From: Thermoplasmatota archaeon
Lineage (GTDB): Archaea > Thermoplasmatota > Penumbrarchaeia > Penumbrarchaeales > Penumbrarchaeaceae
Direction of reading: 5' to 3'
Assembly (NCBI GenBank): GCA_030595585.1
Contig: JAUVCY010000142.1
Coordinates: 1-5,733 of the forward strand
Length of the DNA: 5,733 bases
Shown: piece by piece, positions 1 through 5,535 of the stretch
Numbering within the stretch: position 1 is the stretch's first letter
Layout of the letters: each line of letters opens with the position of its first letter
Made by a program: the position numbers and the translations under genes
Notes under the pieces: model-generated
What the model was told of the DNA's origin: nothing
Seen by the model: the letters and a program-made list of their open reading frames with translations, nothing else
Databases searched by the model: none

Positions 1-1
1 G

Positions 2-3000
2 GTCGGCACATTGGCCATCATTGGTTTCGCTGGCCAGGTTACATCGGCCGACGCGTCGTCAAGGGGGCCGACAAGGGGCCTGTACGGCATGTCCGAGACG
101 TACAACATCTCGTTCAACAAGCCGACGTTCTACACCGATTCCGACCCCAACTACTCGGCCAACGTTCTTGATAACAACACGTGGGACGATATCGCCATCG
201 TGGTAATGATCCAGGACAAGCACAAAACGCTCGTCAGGGAGAACAACGATCCGCAAGGCGCACAGGTAAGCTGTGCCGATATCTATCAGGCGGCCTTCGT
301 CCCTGTCAATAATACCAATGTGTCCACGGGCACCCAGCAGAGGGTGATGATAGAGGACTTCACCGCCACCTGGTGCGGCTACTGCGCCGGCGTTGTGGGA
401 GCGATGAACAGGTTGGACATGGATGACGATTATTTCCCGGATAAGTATATCGGCATCGAGTGGCACAGCGGCGGCGGGACCTACGGGACCGGAACGCCCC
501 TGACCTCGGCAACGTCGAGGAGGAGCTACTACAACTTCGGCGGCGGGATCCCAAGATACGTCATCGACGGTATGGTCCCTTACGTGGGCGGATCTTCAAG
601 CCCCAACAGCTCCGCTATCGATTCAAGGCTCAAGGGCGACATCTCAACAAGGGGCGCATCCGCCTCCCCCATCAGTATCGAGGCCTTCGGAGGACACAGC
701 TCCACCAAGGCGTGGGTCAACTTCACCATAACGGTAGAGGACGCCTCCTTCGACAACGCCCTTGTCGATGCGCAGATAGCCCTGGTCCAGGATGCGTATC
801 CGAGAAGGCACGGCACCAACAACAAGGCCTATCTGGGTTGGATCGGCCAGGCCCTCAAGACGCAGCGGGTGTTCGACATCGACGGCGAGATACCGGTGAT
901 AACCATCGGCAGCCCCTCCGAGGGGGCCGTCCTGGAGGGAGCCGAGGAGATCTCGTGGAGCGTTGTGGACCCCGATGCGGCGGCATCACACATCAAGGTC
1001 GACGTCGAGTACAGGCCCGTTGGAGGGAGCTGGGCCAGCCTGGCAGCCGGCAAGGGTGCGGCCAGCTCTGTGGAGTGGAAGACAGCGATCAAGACGTCGG
1101 GCGAGTACGACACCCCGGATGGTGACTACGAGATCAGGGTAAGCGCACTTGATTACTGGGGGGATACCGCCTCCAAGGTGATACCCGTCAGCATACTCAA
1201 CCCTGACGCCCCGGAGTTCCTCTTCAACAACGACCTGATGGAGGATAATGTAGGTGGGGAGGATGTTGAGGGGGTCCTCGACATCATATGGATGGCCTCG
1301 GACGACGAGGACGGGGATGAGGTCTCCGTGGACCTGTTCTACAGCCGTGTTGGGGATGGCGTATACACGACCATCGCCGAGGACCTTGTGAACACGGGGA
1401 ACTACGCATGGGATACCATGGACCCAAGGGTCCCGGACAACACAAAATACATCATCAAGGCCGTGGCCACAGATCTGGATGACACCTCCGTGGAGGCACT
1501 TACCACGTTCACATTCAGCATCAACAACCCCGACCCCCCTGTGGCCGAGCTCCTCAAGCCGACCAATGGAGAGGAGGTCTCGGGCATCACCACCATCAGG
1601 TGGGCCATATCCGATCCGGAGGTCCAGTATACGGATATCAAGGTGACCCTCAGCCTCTCCGATAACGGCGGGGATACGTACGACATACCTCTGATCACCG
1701 GCACGTTCAACAACGCAGCCCAGAGCTACTCCCTCGATACGACCACCTACGATGATGGCGGAGACTACAAACTCTGGCTCGTGGCCGAGGACCCCTCGGA
1801 GCTCACGGTGGAAGCTTTCTCTGGAACCTTCTCCATCTACAACAACGATGGACCCTACGGAACCATAAGGTCGCCCACAGAGGAGGACGAGGTGGGAGGA
1901 GATGTGGAGATCACCTGGTCCTCCGGCGACGAGGAGGATGAGATCGACGACCTGACGGTAACCCTTCAATACAAACTGGCAGGCTCCTACTGGCAGTACC
2001 TGCTCAAGGATGAGCCGAACACCGGTTCGTTCCTTTGGGACTCCACGATGCTGGACGATGGCACATATTCCCTGAAGCTCATCCTGACGGATACCAGGGA
2101 GGCCACCTCGGCAGAATCGATCATCTACGTCACGGTCTACAACCCGGATGCCCCCATGCTCTCCAATGAGCAGGGGCCTTCAGGAGATATAAGAGGATAC
2201 GCATCGTTCAGCTGGTTCGCGGAGGATCCCGATCCGAACGAGGATGAGCTGCTCATGGTGTGGATATACGTATCACCGGCCGGGTCCGACTGGGAGCTGG
2301 TGGAAGGCGGCATTCCAAACACGGGTTCCTACAGGATGGACATGACCGACATGGAGGACGGCGAATATAACGTCAAGATAGAGGTCTACGATCGGACCGA
2401 GGCGAACCTCAGCGCATTCCACGTGTTCGAGAGCCTGATCCTGAACAATCCGGATGCACCCACTGTGGACTTCCTCTCCGTGCCTGCACCAGGCTCCAAC
2501 AATACGGGAGACATTACCATCTCCTGGGAGGGCTTTGACCAGGACGACGATCAGATCACCTACAAGCTGATGTACAGCCTTGATGGGTCGAACTGGAAGC
2601 TGGTCCCAAGTGCCTCCGGCCTTGTCGACACCACCTTCGTATGGAACACTTCTGGCCTGGAGACAGGCGACTACAGGCTGAAGGTCATCGCCACCGAGTC
2701 CACCACCTCGGGATTGAGCGAGGAGAAGGAGATCGATGCCTTCCATATCTACGTGCCTCCTGCAGATGATGGAGATGAACCCACCGGCGATACACCGATC
2801 AAACCAGCGGACAACACCGAGGATACCAGCAACACAGCGCTGATAATCGTGGTCCTTCTGGTCCTGCTCCTTCTGATCGCGGTGATGGGACTGCTCGGCA
2901 TTCTCGTTGTCAAGAAGAGAAGGGAGGCGGCAGCCATGCCTCCCGGCGGGTTCATGCCGCCACCGGGCCTGCCACCCCAGCAGATGGAACAGCTTCCCGG

Positions 3001-3250
3001 AGCGATAGTGGGCGGCGAACTTCCACCCGGCCCGCAGGAGCAGCTTCCCCCTGCCATGCTGGAAGCACCTCCGGTACAGGAGGATACACCGCCAATGCTC
3101 CAGGAGGAGGTAATGCCGGAGGTCACTGCTCCGGAGGGACAGGCCCCGGATGTAACACCGGAGGCCCCTGTGCCCGAGCAGGCACCTGCACCCGTGCAGC
3201 AGCCCGTGGACCCCCCTGTGCCTGCACCCGTGGAACAGCCTCCACAGTAG
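2..3250 (+). CDS. Cell-surface protein: Omp28/thioredoxin-like domain, six Ig-like repeats, C-terminal membrane anchor (5' partial)
   Basis: Residue 1 here is the TTG codon at position 11, but the frame stays open to the window edge with no ribosome binding site before that TTG, so the gene probably starts upstream. Residues about 30-100 resemble the end of a beta-sandwich domain. Residues 110-190 form a thioredoxin-like fold of the Omp28 type: EDFTATWCGYC with redox pair C122/C125, and a GGGIPRYVIDG segment (178-187) holding the usual cis-proline position. A beta-sandwich segment follows (220-290), then six Ig-like repeats (294-914), a linker, one membrane helix (942-967) with a KKRR stop-transfer (968-971), and a Pro/Gln/Glu-rich tail to 1079. 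Inferred topology is outside N-terminus, inside tail. Sequons such as N32, N55, N100, N103, N237, N799 and N879 fit a glycosylated surface protein. The domain order suggests an extracellular thiol-disulfide or adhesion role; the substrate is unknown. The domain calls are fairly secure, the function is not. Confidence 0.85.
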   Translation, partial: VGTLAIIGFAGQVTSADASSRGPTRGLYGMSETYNISFNKPTFYTDSDPNYSANVLDNNTWDDIAIVVMIQDKHKTLVRENNDPQGAQVSCADIYQAAFVPVNNTNVSTGTQQRVMIEDFTATWCGYCAGVVGAMNRLDMDDDYFPDKYIGIEWHSGGGTYGTGTPLTSATSRRSYYNFGGGIPRYVIDGMVPYVGGSSSPNSSAIDSRLKGDISTRGASASPISIEAFGGHSSTKAWVNFTITVEDASFDNALVDAQIALVQDAYPRRHGTNNKAYLGWIGQALKTQRVFDIDGEIPVITIGSPSEGAVLEGAEEISWSVVDPDAAASHIKVDVEYRPVGGSWASLAAGKGAASSVEWKTAIKTSGEYDTPDGDYEIRVSALDYWGDTASKVIPVSILNPDAPEFLFNNDLMEDNVGGEDVEGVLDIIWMASDDEDGDEVSVDLFYSRVGDGVYTTIAEDLVNTGNYAWDTMDPRVPDNTKYIIKAVATDLDDTSVEALTTFTFSINNPDPPVAELLKPTNGEEVSGITTIRWAISDPEVQYTDIKVTLSLSDNGGDTYDIPLITGTFNNAAQSYSLDTTTYDDGGDYKLWLVAEDPSELTVEAFSGTFSIYNNDGPYGTIRSPTEEDEVGGDVEITWSSGDEEDEIDDLTVTLQYKLAGSYWQYLLKDEPNTGSFLWDSTMLDDGTYSLKLILTDTREATSAESIIYVTVYNPDAPMLSNEQGPSGDIRGYASFSWFAEDPDPNEDELLMVWIYVSPAGSDWELVEGGIPNTGSYRMDMTDMEDGEYNVKIEVYDRTEANLSAFHVFESLILNNPDAPTVDFLSVPAPGSNNTGDITISWEGFDQDDDQITYKLMYSLDGSNWKLVPSASGLVDTTFVWNTSGLETGDYRLKVIATESTTSGLSEEKEIDAFHIYVPPADDGDEPTGDTPIKPADNTEDTSNTALIIVVLLVLLLLIAVMGLLGILVVKKRREAAAMPPGGFMPPPGLPPQQMEQLPGAIVGGELPPGPQEQLPPAMLEAPPVQEDTPPMLQEEVMPEVTAPEGQAPDVTPEAPVPEQAPAPVQQPVDPPVPAPVEQPPQ
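344..880 (+). other. Omp28/thioredoxin-like domain with CxxC active site, plus following beta-sandwich
   Basis: This is the domain inside the surface protein, residues about 112-290. The hydrophobic-acidic strand VMIEDFTATWCGYCAG matches the start of thioredoxin-like folds; the cysteines are encoded at 374-376 and 383-385. A histidine (H152, in EWHSGG) and the Gly-Ile-Pro at 179-181 sit where Omp28-related proteins carry their conserved H and GIP motifs. The strand AQIALVQDAYPRR (254-266) resembles the C-terminal half of that family. Exported proteins of this type are known mainly from Bacteroidota and also occur in archaeal genomes. Whether it is an oxidase, an isomerase or only structural cannot be read from the sequence. 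Confidence 0.7.
890..2752 (+). repeat. Six tandem Ig-like domain repeats (protein-level), about 100-109 residues each
   Basis: Repeat units by residue: 294-397, 398-506, 507-611, 612-711, 712-813 and 814-914. Each has a Trp or equivalent beta-strand position (W316, W427, W531, W636, W735, W839), then an acidic loop (for example DDEDGDE, GDEEDEIDD, EDPDPNEDE, DQDDDQ), then a strand with alternating hydrophobics. A second shared motif has the form NTGxYxWDT-x-LxDGxYxLKVxAxD. The units are joined by an NPDAP-like linker (397-401, NPDPP 506-510, NNDGP 611-615, 711-715, 813-817). The copies are diverged in protein and DNA, so this is an old duplication. It probably forms a stalk that lifts the redox domain away from the membrane. 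Confidence 0.8.
2834..3247 (+). other. Membrane anchor and proline-rich predicted cytoplasmic tail of the surface protein
   Basis: Residues 942-967 are an unbroken Leu/Ile/Val/Ala/Gly stretch, immediately followed by KKRR, which by the positive-inside rule places the C-terminus in the cytoplasm. The remaining about 108 residues are dominated by Pro, Gln, Glu, Ala and Met (MPPGGFMPPPGLPPQQ and PAPVEQPPQ are examples) with almost no aromatic residues, so the tail is likely disordered. A 12-bp direct repeat, CCTGCACCCGTG, occurs at 3185-3196 and 3221-3232 within it, showing that the low-complexity tail grew partly by short duplication. Single-pass anchors with Pro-rich tails are frequent in surface proteins of uncultured Thermoplasmatota (family knowledge, recalled rather than searched). 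Confidence 0.75.
3185..3232 (+). repeat. 12-bp direct repeat in the proline-rich coding tail
   Basis: CCTGCACCCGTG at 3185-3196 recurs exactly at 3221-3232, a 36-bp period and therefore in frame (Pro-Ala-Pro-Val both times). It lies in low-complexity coding sequence and is most simply explained by replication slippage. Confidence 0.7.
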
Positions 3251-3272
3251 TTGAGACAGTAATAGATCGGGG

Positions 3273-3310
3273 TGGAGTGGGTGATATTGCCCACTCCATA
3301 TATTTTTTTT
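3273..3310 (+). terminator. Hairpin plus T-run terminator between convergent genes
   Basis: A perfect 9-bp inverted repeat, TGGAGTGGG (3273-3281) and CCCACTCCA (3290-3298), encloses an 8-nt loop. It is followed by TATA and eight T (3303-3310). It begins 22 bp after the stop of the surface-protein gene. The T-run alone would suffice for archaeal RNA polymerase; the hairpin makes it look like a bacterial intrinsic terminator. The T-run reaches the stop codon of the convergent antiporter gene (TAA at 3311-3309). Read from the minus strand the hairpin is not followed by T residues, so it is a weaker candidate terminator for that side. Confidence 0.7.
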
Positions 3311-4571
3311 AATTTACCGAGAGCCTTTCTTTCAGCACCCTGTATATCACGGGGGTCAGAAGTATCGTCATCAGCGTTACCACGGTCAGTATCAGGAACT
3401 GGTATGAGTTCAGGAAACCCTCATCCGTACTCGACCTTATCAGGATAAGCTCAAGGGCCCCCCTACCTCCCATGGCAGCGCCGATCAACATGGCCTCCTT
3501 TGGCATTATGCCCTTCATACGGGCCCCGATCCCACATCCCACCACCTTCCCCATCAGTGCGAAGAAGGTGAATATCAGGACCCCCAGTAAAAGGACCCCG
3601 ATCTGGCTCACCCCCTGGTCGCTCAATGCATCCCCCAGCATGATCCCGATGAAGCCGAAGAACAGGGGAGAGAAGAGGGATACCACCATCGAGTTCAGGG
3701 TCTCCTTGAACTTCATCAGCGAGACCCCACGCGCAAGCATGGGGTCCGGAGAGATCCCCCAGCGCGATATCAGGAGACCGGCGATGTAGACCCCGATAAC
3801 CTCATGGAGCCCAACCCACTTTGCCAGGATACCAAGCCCGAATGCGAATATGAAACCAATGGATAGGAGAAGTGTAAAGCCCTTCCTCGAGAAACGGTCG
3901 AGCACCTTCCCCACAACGAAAGAGAGCACATATGAGGTGACCAGAAGGAAGATTATCACCTTGACCGATGTGAGGCCAAGATCAATTGCAGCTGCAACTG
4001 CGTCGCTGGTCCCGCCCACCATGCTCTCCGGCAGCGGGGAGGAGTGCTTCGTGAAGGAGAGCACAACGCCCAGAACGAACACTGCCAGTATGTCATCCAC
4101 AAAACTGGCACCTATCACAATGGATCGAAGCCGTTCGTTCCTGCTGTCCTTTAGCATCACCGCGCAGACCTCAATGGCGGAGTTGGACAGTATGGCTGCA
4201 AGGAGCATGGACGCTTCCAATGAGAAGTGAAAGCCCCAGTAGGAGAGGACGAATATCAGTGCGAAGGATACCACGACCCCCATCGTCCCGACCACAAGGG
4301 AGGTCATCCGGTATCTCTTGAACGATGCGAAATCGGTAAATACCCCGGATTGGAACATGATCACGATTATTGCGAAGGATACGAACACGGAGAGGTCTCC
4401 GTCGCTGGCCAGAAGATTGAATATCAACGGCGAGAGGAGCAGCCCTCCCATCACGTTACCAACTATCGGGGATATGCCGTACCTTTCGAATATCAGGCCG
4501 AGCATCCTGCACAGGACCAGAAGTATCAAAAGGGCCAGGAGGATGTCCGAGATAGGCGTGAACAGAGCCAA
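3309..4571 (-). CDS. Cation/proton antiporter, CPA (Kef/NapA-like) family, membrane domain only
   Basis: A 420-residue, very hydrophobic protein with about 12-13 predicted membrane segments (for example 5-25, 33-53, 60-76, 90-110, 118-139, 150-172, 203-222, 232-252, 290-313, 324-346, 388-411). Diagnostic features of the CPA fold are FQSGVFTD (73-80) after the third helix, the ILSNSAIE segment (127-134) at the position of the unwound helix, GASFVDDILAVF (154-165) with the ion-binding pair D159-D160, and GGRGALELIL (368-377) near the C-terminus. A double aspartate is typical of Na+/H+ exchangers such as NapA; the transported ion (Na+ or K+) cannot be settled from sequence. There is no C-terminal TrkA_N/TrkA_C (RCK) region, unlike KefB/KefC or CpaA. 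The start is TTG at 4571-4569, directly after an in-frame TAA, with GGGAGGG 10 nt upstream. It lies 20 bp downstream of the di-adenylate cyclase gene, which suggests one transcript. Confidence 0.9.
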   Translation of the reverse strand: MALFTPISDILLALLILLVLCRMLGLIFERYGISPIVGNVMGGLLLSPLIFNLLASDGDLSVFVSFAIIVIMFQSGVFTDFASFKRYRMTSLVVGTMGVVVSFALIFVLSYWGFHFSLEASMLLAAILSNSAIEVCAVMLKDSRNERLRSIVIGASFVDDILAVFVLGVVLSFTKHSSPLPESMVGGTSDAVAAAIDLGLTSVKVIIFLLVTSYVLSFVVGKVLDRFSRKGFTLLLSIGFIFAFGLGILAKWVGLHEVIGVYIAGLLISRWGISPDPMLARGVSLMKFKETLNSMVVSLFSPLFFGFIGIMLGDALSDQGVSQIGVLLLGVLIFTFFALMGKVVGCGIGARMKGIMPKEAMLIGAAMGGRGALELILIRSSTDEGFLNSYQFLILTVVTLMTILLTPVIYRVLKERLSVN

Positions 4572-4581
4572 TTAGAAGCTA

Positions 4582-4588
4582 CCCTCCC
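4582..4588 (-). promoter_or_regulatory. Shine-Dalgarno-like site for the antiporter TTG start
   Basis: On the minus strand GGGAGGG is followed 10 nt later by TTG (4571). The frame is closed by TAA immediately before the TTG, so no longer protein is possible in this frame, and the purine-rich site supports TTG over a later start. The site lies just inside the gap after the cyclase stop codon (4594-4592). Confidence 0.6.
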
Positions 4589-4591
4589 TGA

Positions 4592-5413
4592 TCAGTTGAG
4601 ATCCTCCTTGAGAATGATCTTTCCGTTCTGGAATATTCTGATGGTGCCCGAAGATGATAGTGCAAATGAGACGCAGTCAGTGGAATATGTGATCGATGCT
4701 GCTGCAAGATGTCTTCCCCCCAGGCCGCCCATCGTCTGGACCTGTGGGTCCACGTGTAGATACCTCCCGGCGGCCACGATAAGGCCCCGTGAATCCAGGA
4801 TAAAGGCCCCGTCGAGCTGTGCGAACTCCTTCACCGACTCCCAGTTGTCCTTCACCGTGATCGATCTGATGGAAGTCTCCTGTCCATGGTATGGGTTTAT
4901 CACCAGAGGTTTTGACTGCTCCATCACCTTATCCACATCCCCTACAATGAACAACGATCCGTGATGGTTTCCCTCCCTCCCCTCCCGGTTGATCTCGAAC
5001 AGGATCTTGAGCAGGGCCTCCATCACCTCCTTGTCCACCTTGTCCTGCAGGTCGGTCATCACACGGTAGAACGGCATGGCAGATGAGTTGAAATCAAGAA
5101 GGAACTTGAAAGGATAGTCCGATATCAGTAATATGTCCATATCCTTCTCGATGTAACCCCCGAGGAATATACGAAATATCAGCCTCTCAATGAAGTTCAT
5201 GAAGTATATTGAGTTCTCCAGGTTCCTGTTGTAGGTGTAGTATATGACCCCTTCCCTCACATTCACGTCCTTTCCCTTGGAGGTCAGTACTATGTTTCTG
5301 TCAGAGCTGACCTTATCCATGACGGAGATGATGAACTCGACGTCATCGGAGACGATGATGGAGAGGTCATATTCCTTCTCGTCATCGAACAGCAGATCTG
5401 CAACGGGAAACAT
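4592..5413 (-). CDS. dacZ: Di-adenylate cyclase (c-di-AMP synthase), archaeal DacZ type
   Basis: A 273-residue soluble protein. DAC enzymes of this family condense two ATP into cyclic di-AMP, a second messenger of ion and osmotic balance. The C-terminal DAC (DisA_N) domain covers about 135-270: NREGREG (142-148), HGSLFIVGD (151-159), the DGA nucleotide-binding motif in AQLDGAFILD (198-207), AAGRYL (214-219), then GLGGRHLAAAS (230-240) in place of the canonical RHR motif, and SSGTIRIFQNGK (254-265). The third position of RHR is Leu (R234-H235-L236). Residues 1-130 form an alpha/beta N-terminal region seen in archaeal DacZ proteins and absent from DisA or CdaA; there are no membrane segments. 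Length matches DacZ. The ATG at 5413 is preceded by an in-frame TGA, has no Shine-Dalgarno site, and lies about 30 nt from a TATA element, so the mRNA may be leaderless or nearly so. It is first in an operon with the antiporter and divergent from the glycerol-1-phosphate dehydrogenase gene. Confidence 0.88.
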   Translation of the reverse strand: MFPVADLLFDDEKEYDLSIIVSDDVEFIISVMDKVSSDRNIVLTSKGKDVNVREGVIYYTYNRNLENSIYFMNFIERLIFRIFLGGYIEKDMDILLISDYPFKFLLDFNSSAMPFYRVMTDLQDKVDKEVMEALLKILFEINREGREGNHHGSLFIVGDVDKVMEQSKPLVINPYHGQETSIRSITVKDNWESVKEFAQLDGAFILDSRGLIVAAGRYLHVDPQVQTMGGLGGRHLAAASITYSTDCVSFALSSSGTIRIFQNGKIILKEDLN

Positions 5414-5434
5414 GTGATATCAGAGCATCATGAG

Positions 5435-5447
5435 ATATTGACAATAT
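5435..5447. promoter_or_regulatory. Perfect 13-bp dyad overlapping the TATA box, candidate operator
   Basis: ATATTG-A-CAATAT is an exact inverted repeat (6-1-6) that covers half of the cyclase TATA element. A dimeric repressor bound here would block TBP. The sequence is AT-rich and short, so chance formation is possible. Confidence 0.35.
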
Positions 5448-5456
5448 AAAGGTTTC
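5443..5456 (-). promoter_or_regulatory. BRE/TATA promoter of the cyclase-antiporter operon
   Basis: Read on the minus strand, GAAACC (5456-5451, BRE-like) precedes TTTATATT (5450-5443), a good archaeal TATA box. The usual 25-27 nt distance puts transcription start near 5421, only about 8 nt before the ATG at 5413, which agrees with the lack of a Shine-Dalgarno site there. Confidence 0.65.
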
Positions 5457-5490
5457 ATAGTGGTTATGGCCCCAAGATAGGGAAATGAGC

Positions 5491-5500
5491 AACAATTAAG
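5491..5500 (+). promoter_or_regulatory. Weak TATA-like element for the glycerol-1-phosphate dehydrogenase gene
   Basis: AACAATTAAG lies about 25 nt before 5521, so it could start an mRNA just upstream of the Shine-Dalgarno site at 5524. It is a poor match to consensus. An alternative is CAATATAAAGG at 5442-5452, the same DNA as the opposite TATA box read on the plus strand, which would give a leader of roughly 60 nt. Confidence 0.25.
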
Positions 5501-5506
5501 TCATAG

Positions 5507-5517
5507 GATATCATATC
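5507..5517. promoter_or_regulatory. Perfect 11-bp dyad upstream of the glycerol-1-phosphate dehydrogenase gene
   Basis: GATAT-C-ATATC is an exact inverted repeat (5-1-5) ending 6 bp before the Shine-Dalgarno site. It would lie close to the expected transcription start of the plus-strand gene. It is a different sequence from the dyad at 5435-5447 and is short enough to be chance. Confidence 0.25.
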
Positions 5518-5523
5518 AAGTGC

Positions 5524-5531
5524 AGGTGATC
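5524..5531 (+). promoter_or_regulatory. Shine-Dalgarno site of the glycerol-1-phosphate dehydrogenase gene
   Basis: AGGTGATC is an 8-nt match to the complement of the conserved 16S rRNA 3' end and stands 4 nt before the ATG at 5536. It fixes this start codon and shows that this gene has a leadered mRNA. Confidence 0.75.
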
Positions 5532-5535
5532 TCCC

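Noticed and set aside
11..13. TTG at position 11 as the true start of the surface protein
   Set aside because: No ribosome site or promoter is visible in the ten bases before it, and the same frame is open to the edge; treated as a 5'-partial gene instead.
460..1125. A 221-codon plus-strand frame within the surface-protein gene
   Set aside because: Its translation is Arg/Gln/Gly-rich without domain character and overlaps the thioredoxin-like domain in another frame.
986..1969. A 327-codon open frame on the minus strand inside the surface-protein gene
   Set aside because: It is antisense to well-supported Ig-like repeats, its translation has no recognisable domain, and long antisense frames are expected over GC-rich coding sequence with Asp/Glu/Gly-rich codons.
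2749..3294. A 181-codon minus-strand frame rich in Cys, Gly, Ser and Thr
   Set aside because: It is the mirror of the proline-rich coding tail and the terminator region; its composition is explained by the reverse complement of Pro/Glu/Gln codons.
3273..3298. The same hairpin as terminator for the minus-strand antiporter gene
   Set aside because: Read in that direction the stem is followed by CCCCGATC rather than T residues, so termination there is not supported, though not excluded.
4227..4964. A 245-codon plus-strand frame opposite the antiporter and cyclase genes
   Set aside because: It spans the junction of two clearly coding minus-strand genes, and its translation has no recognisable domain.
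5420..5431. Tiny frame ATG-ATG-CTC-TGA in front of dacZ on the minus strand, as a regulatory upstream frame or alternative start
   Set aside because: It ends at TGA before the dacZ ATG and lies largely upstream of the expected transcription start, so it is probably not translated.
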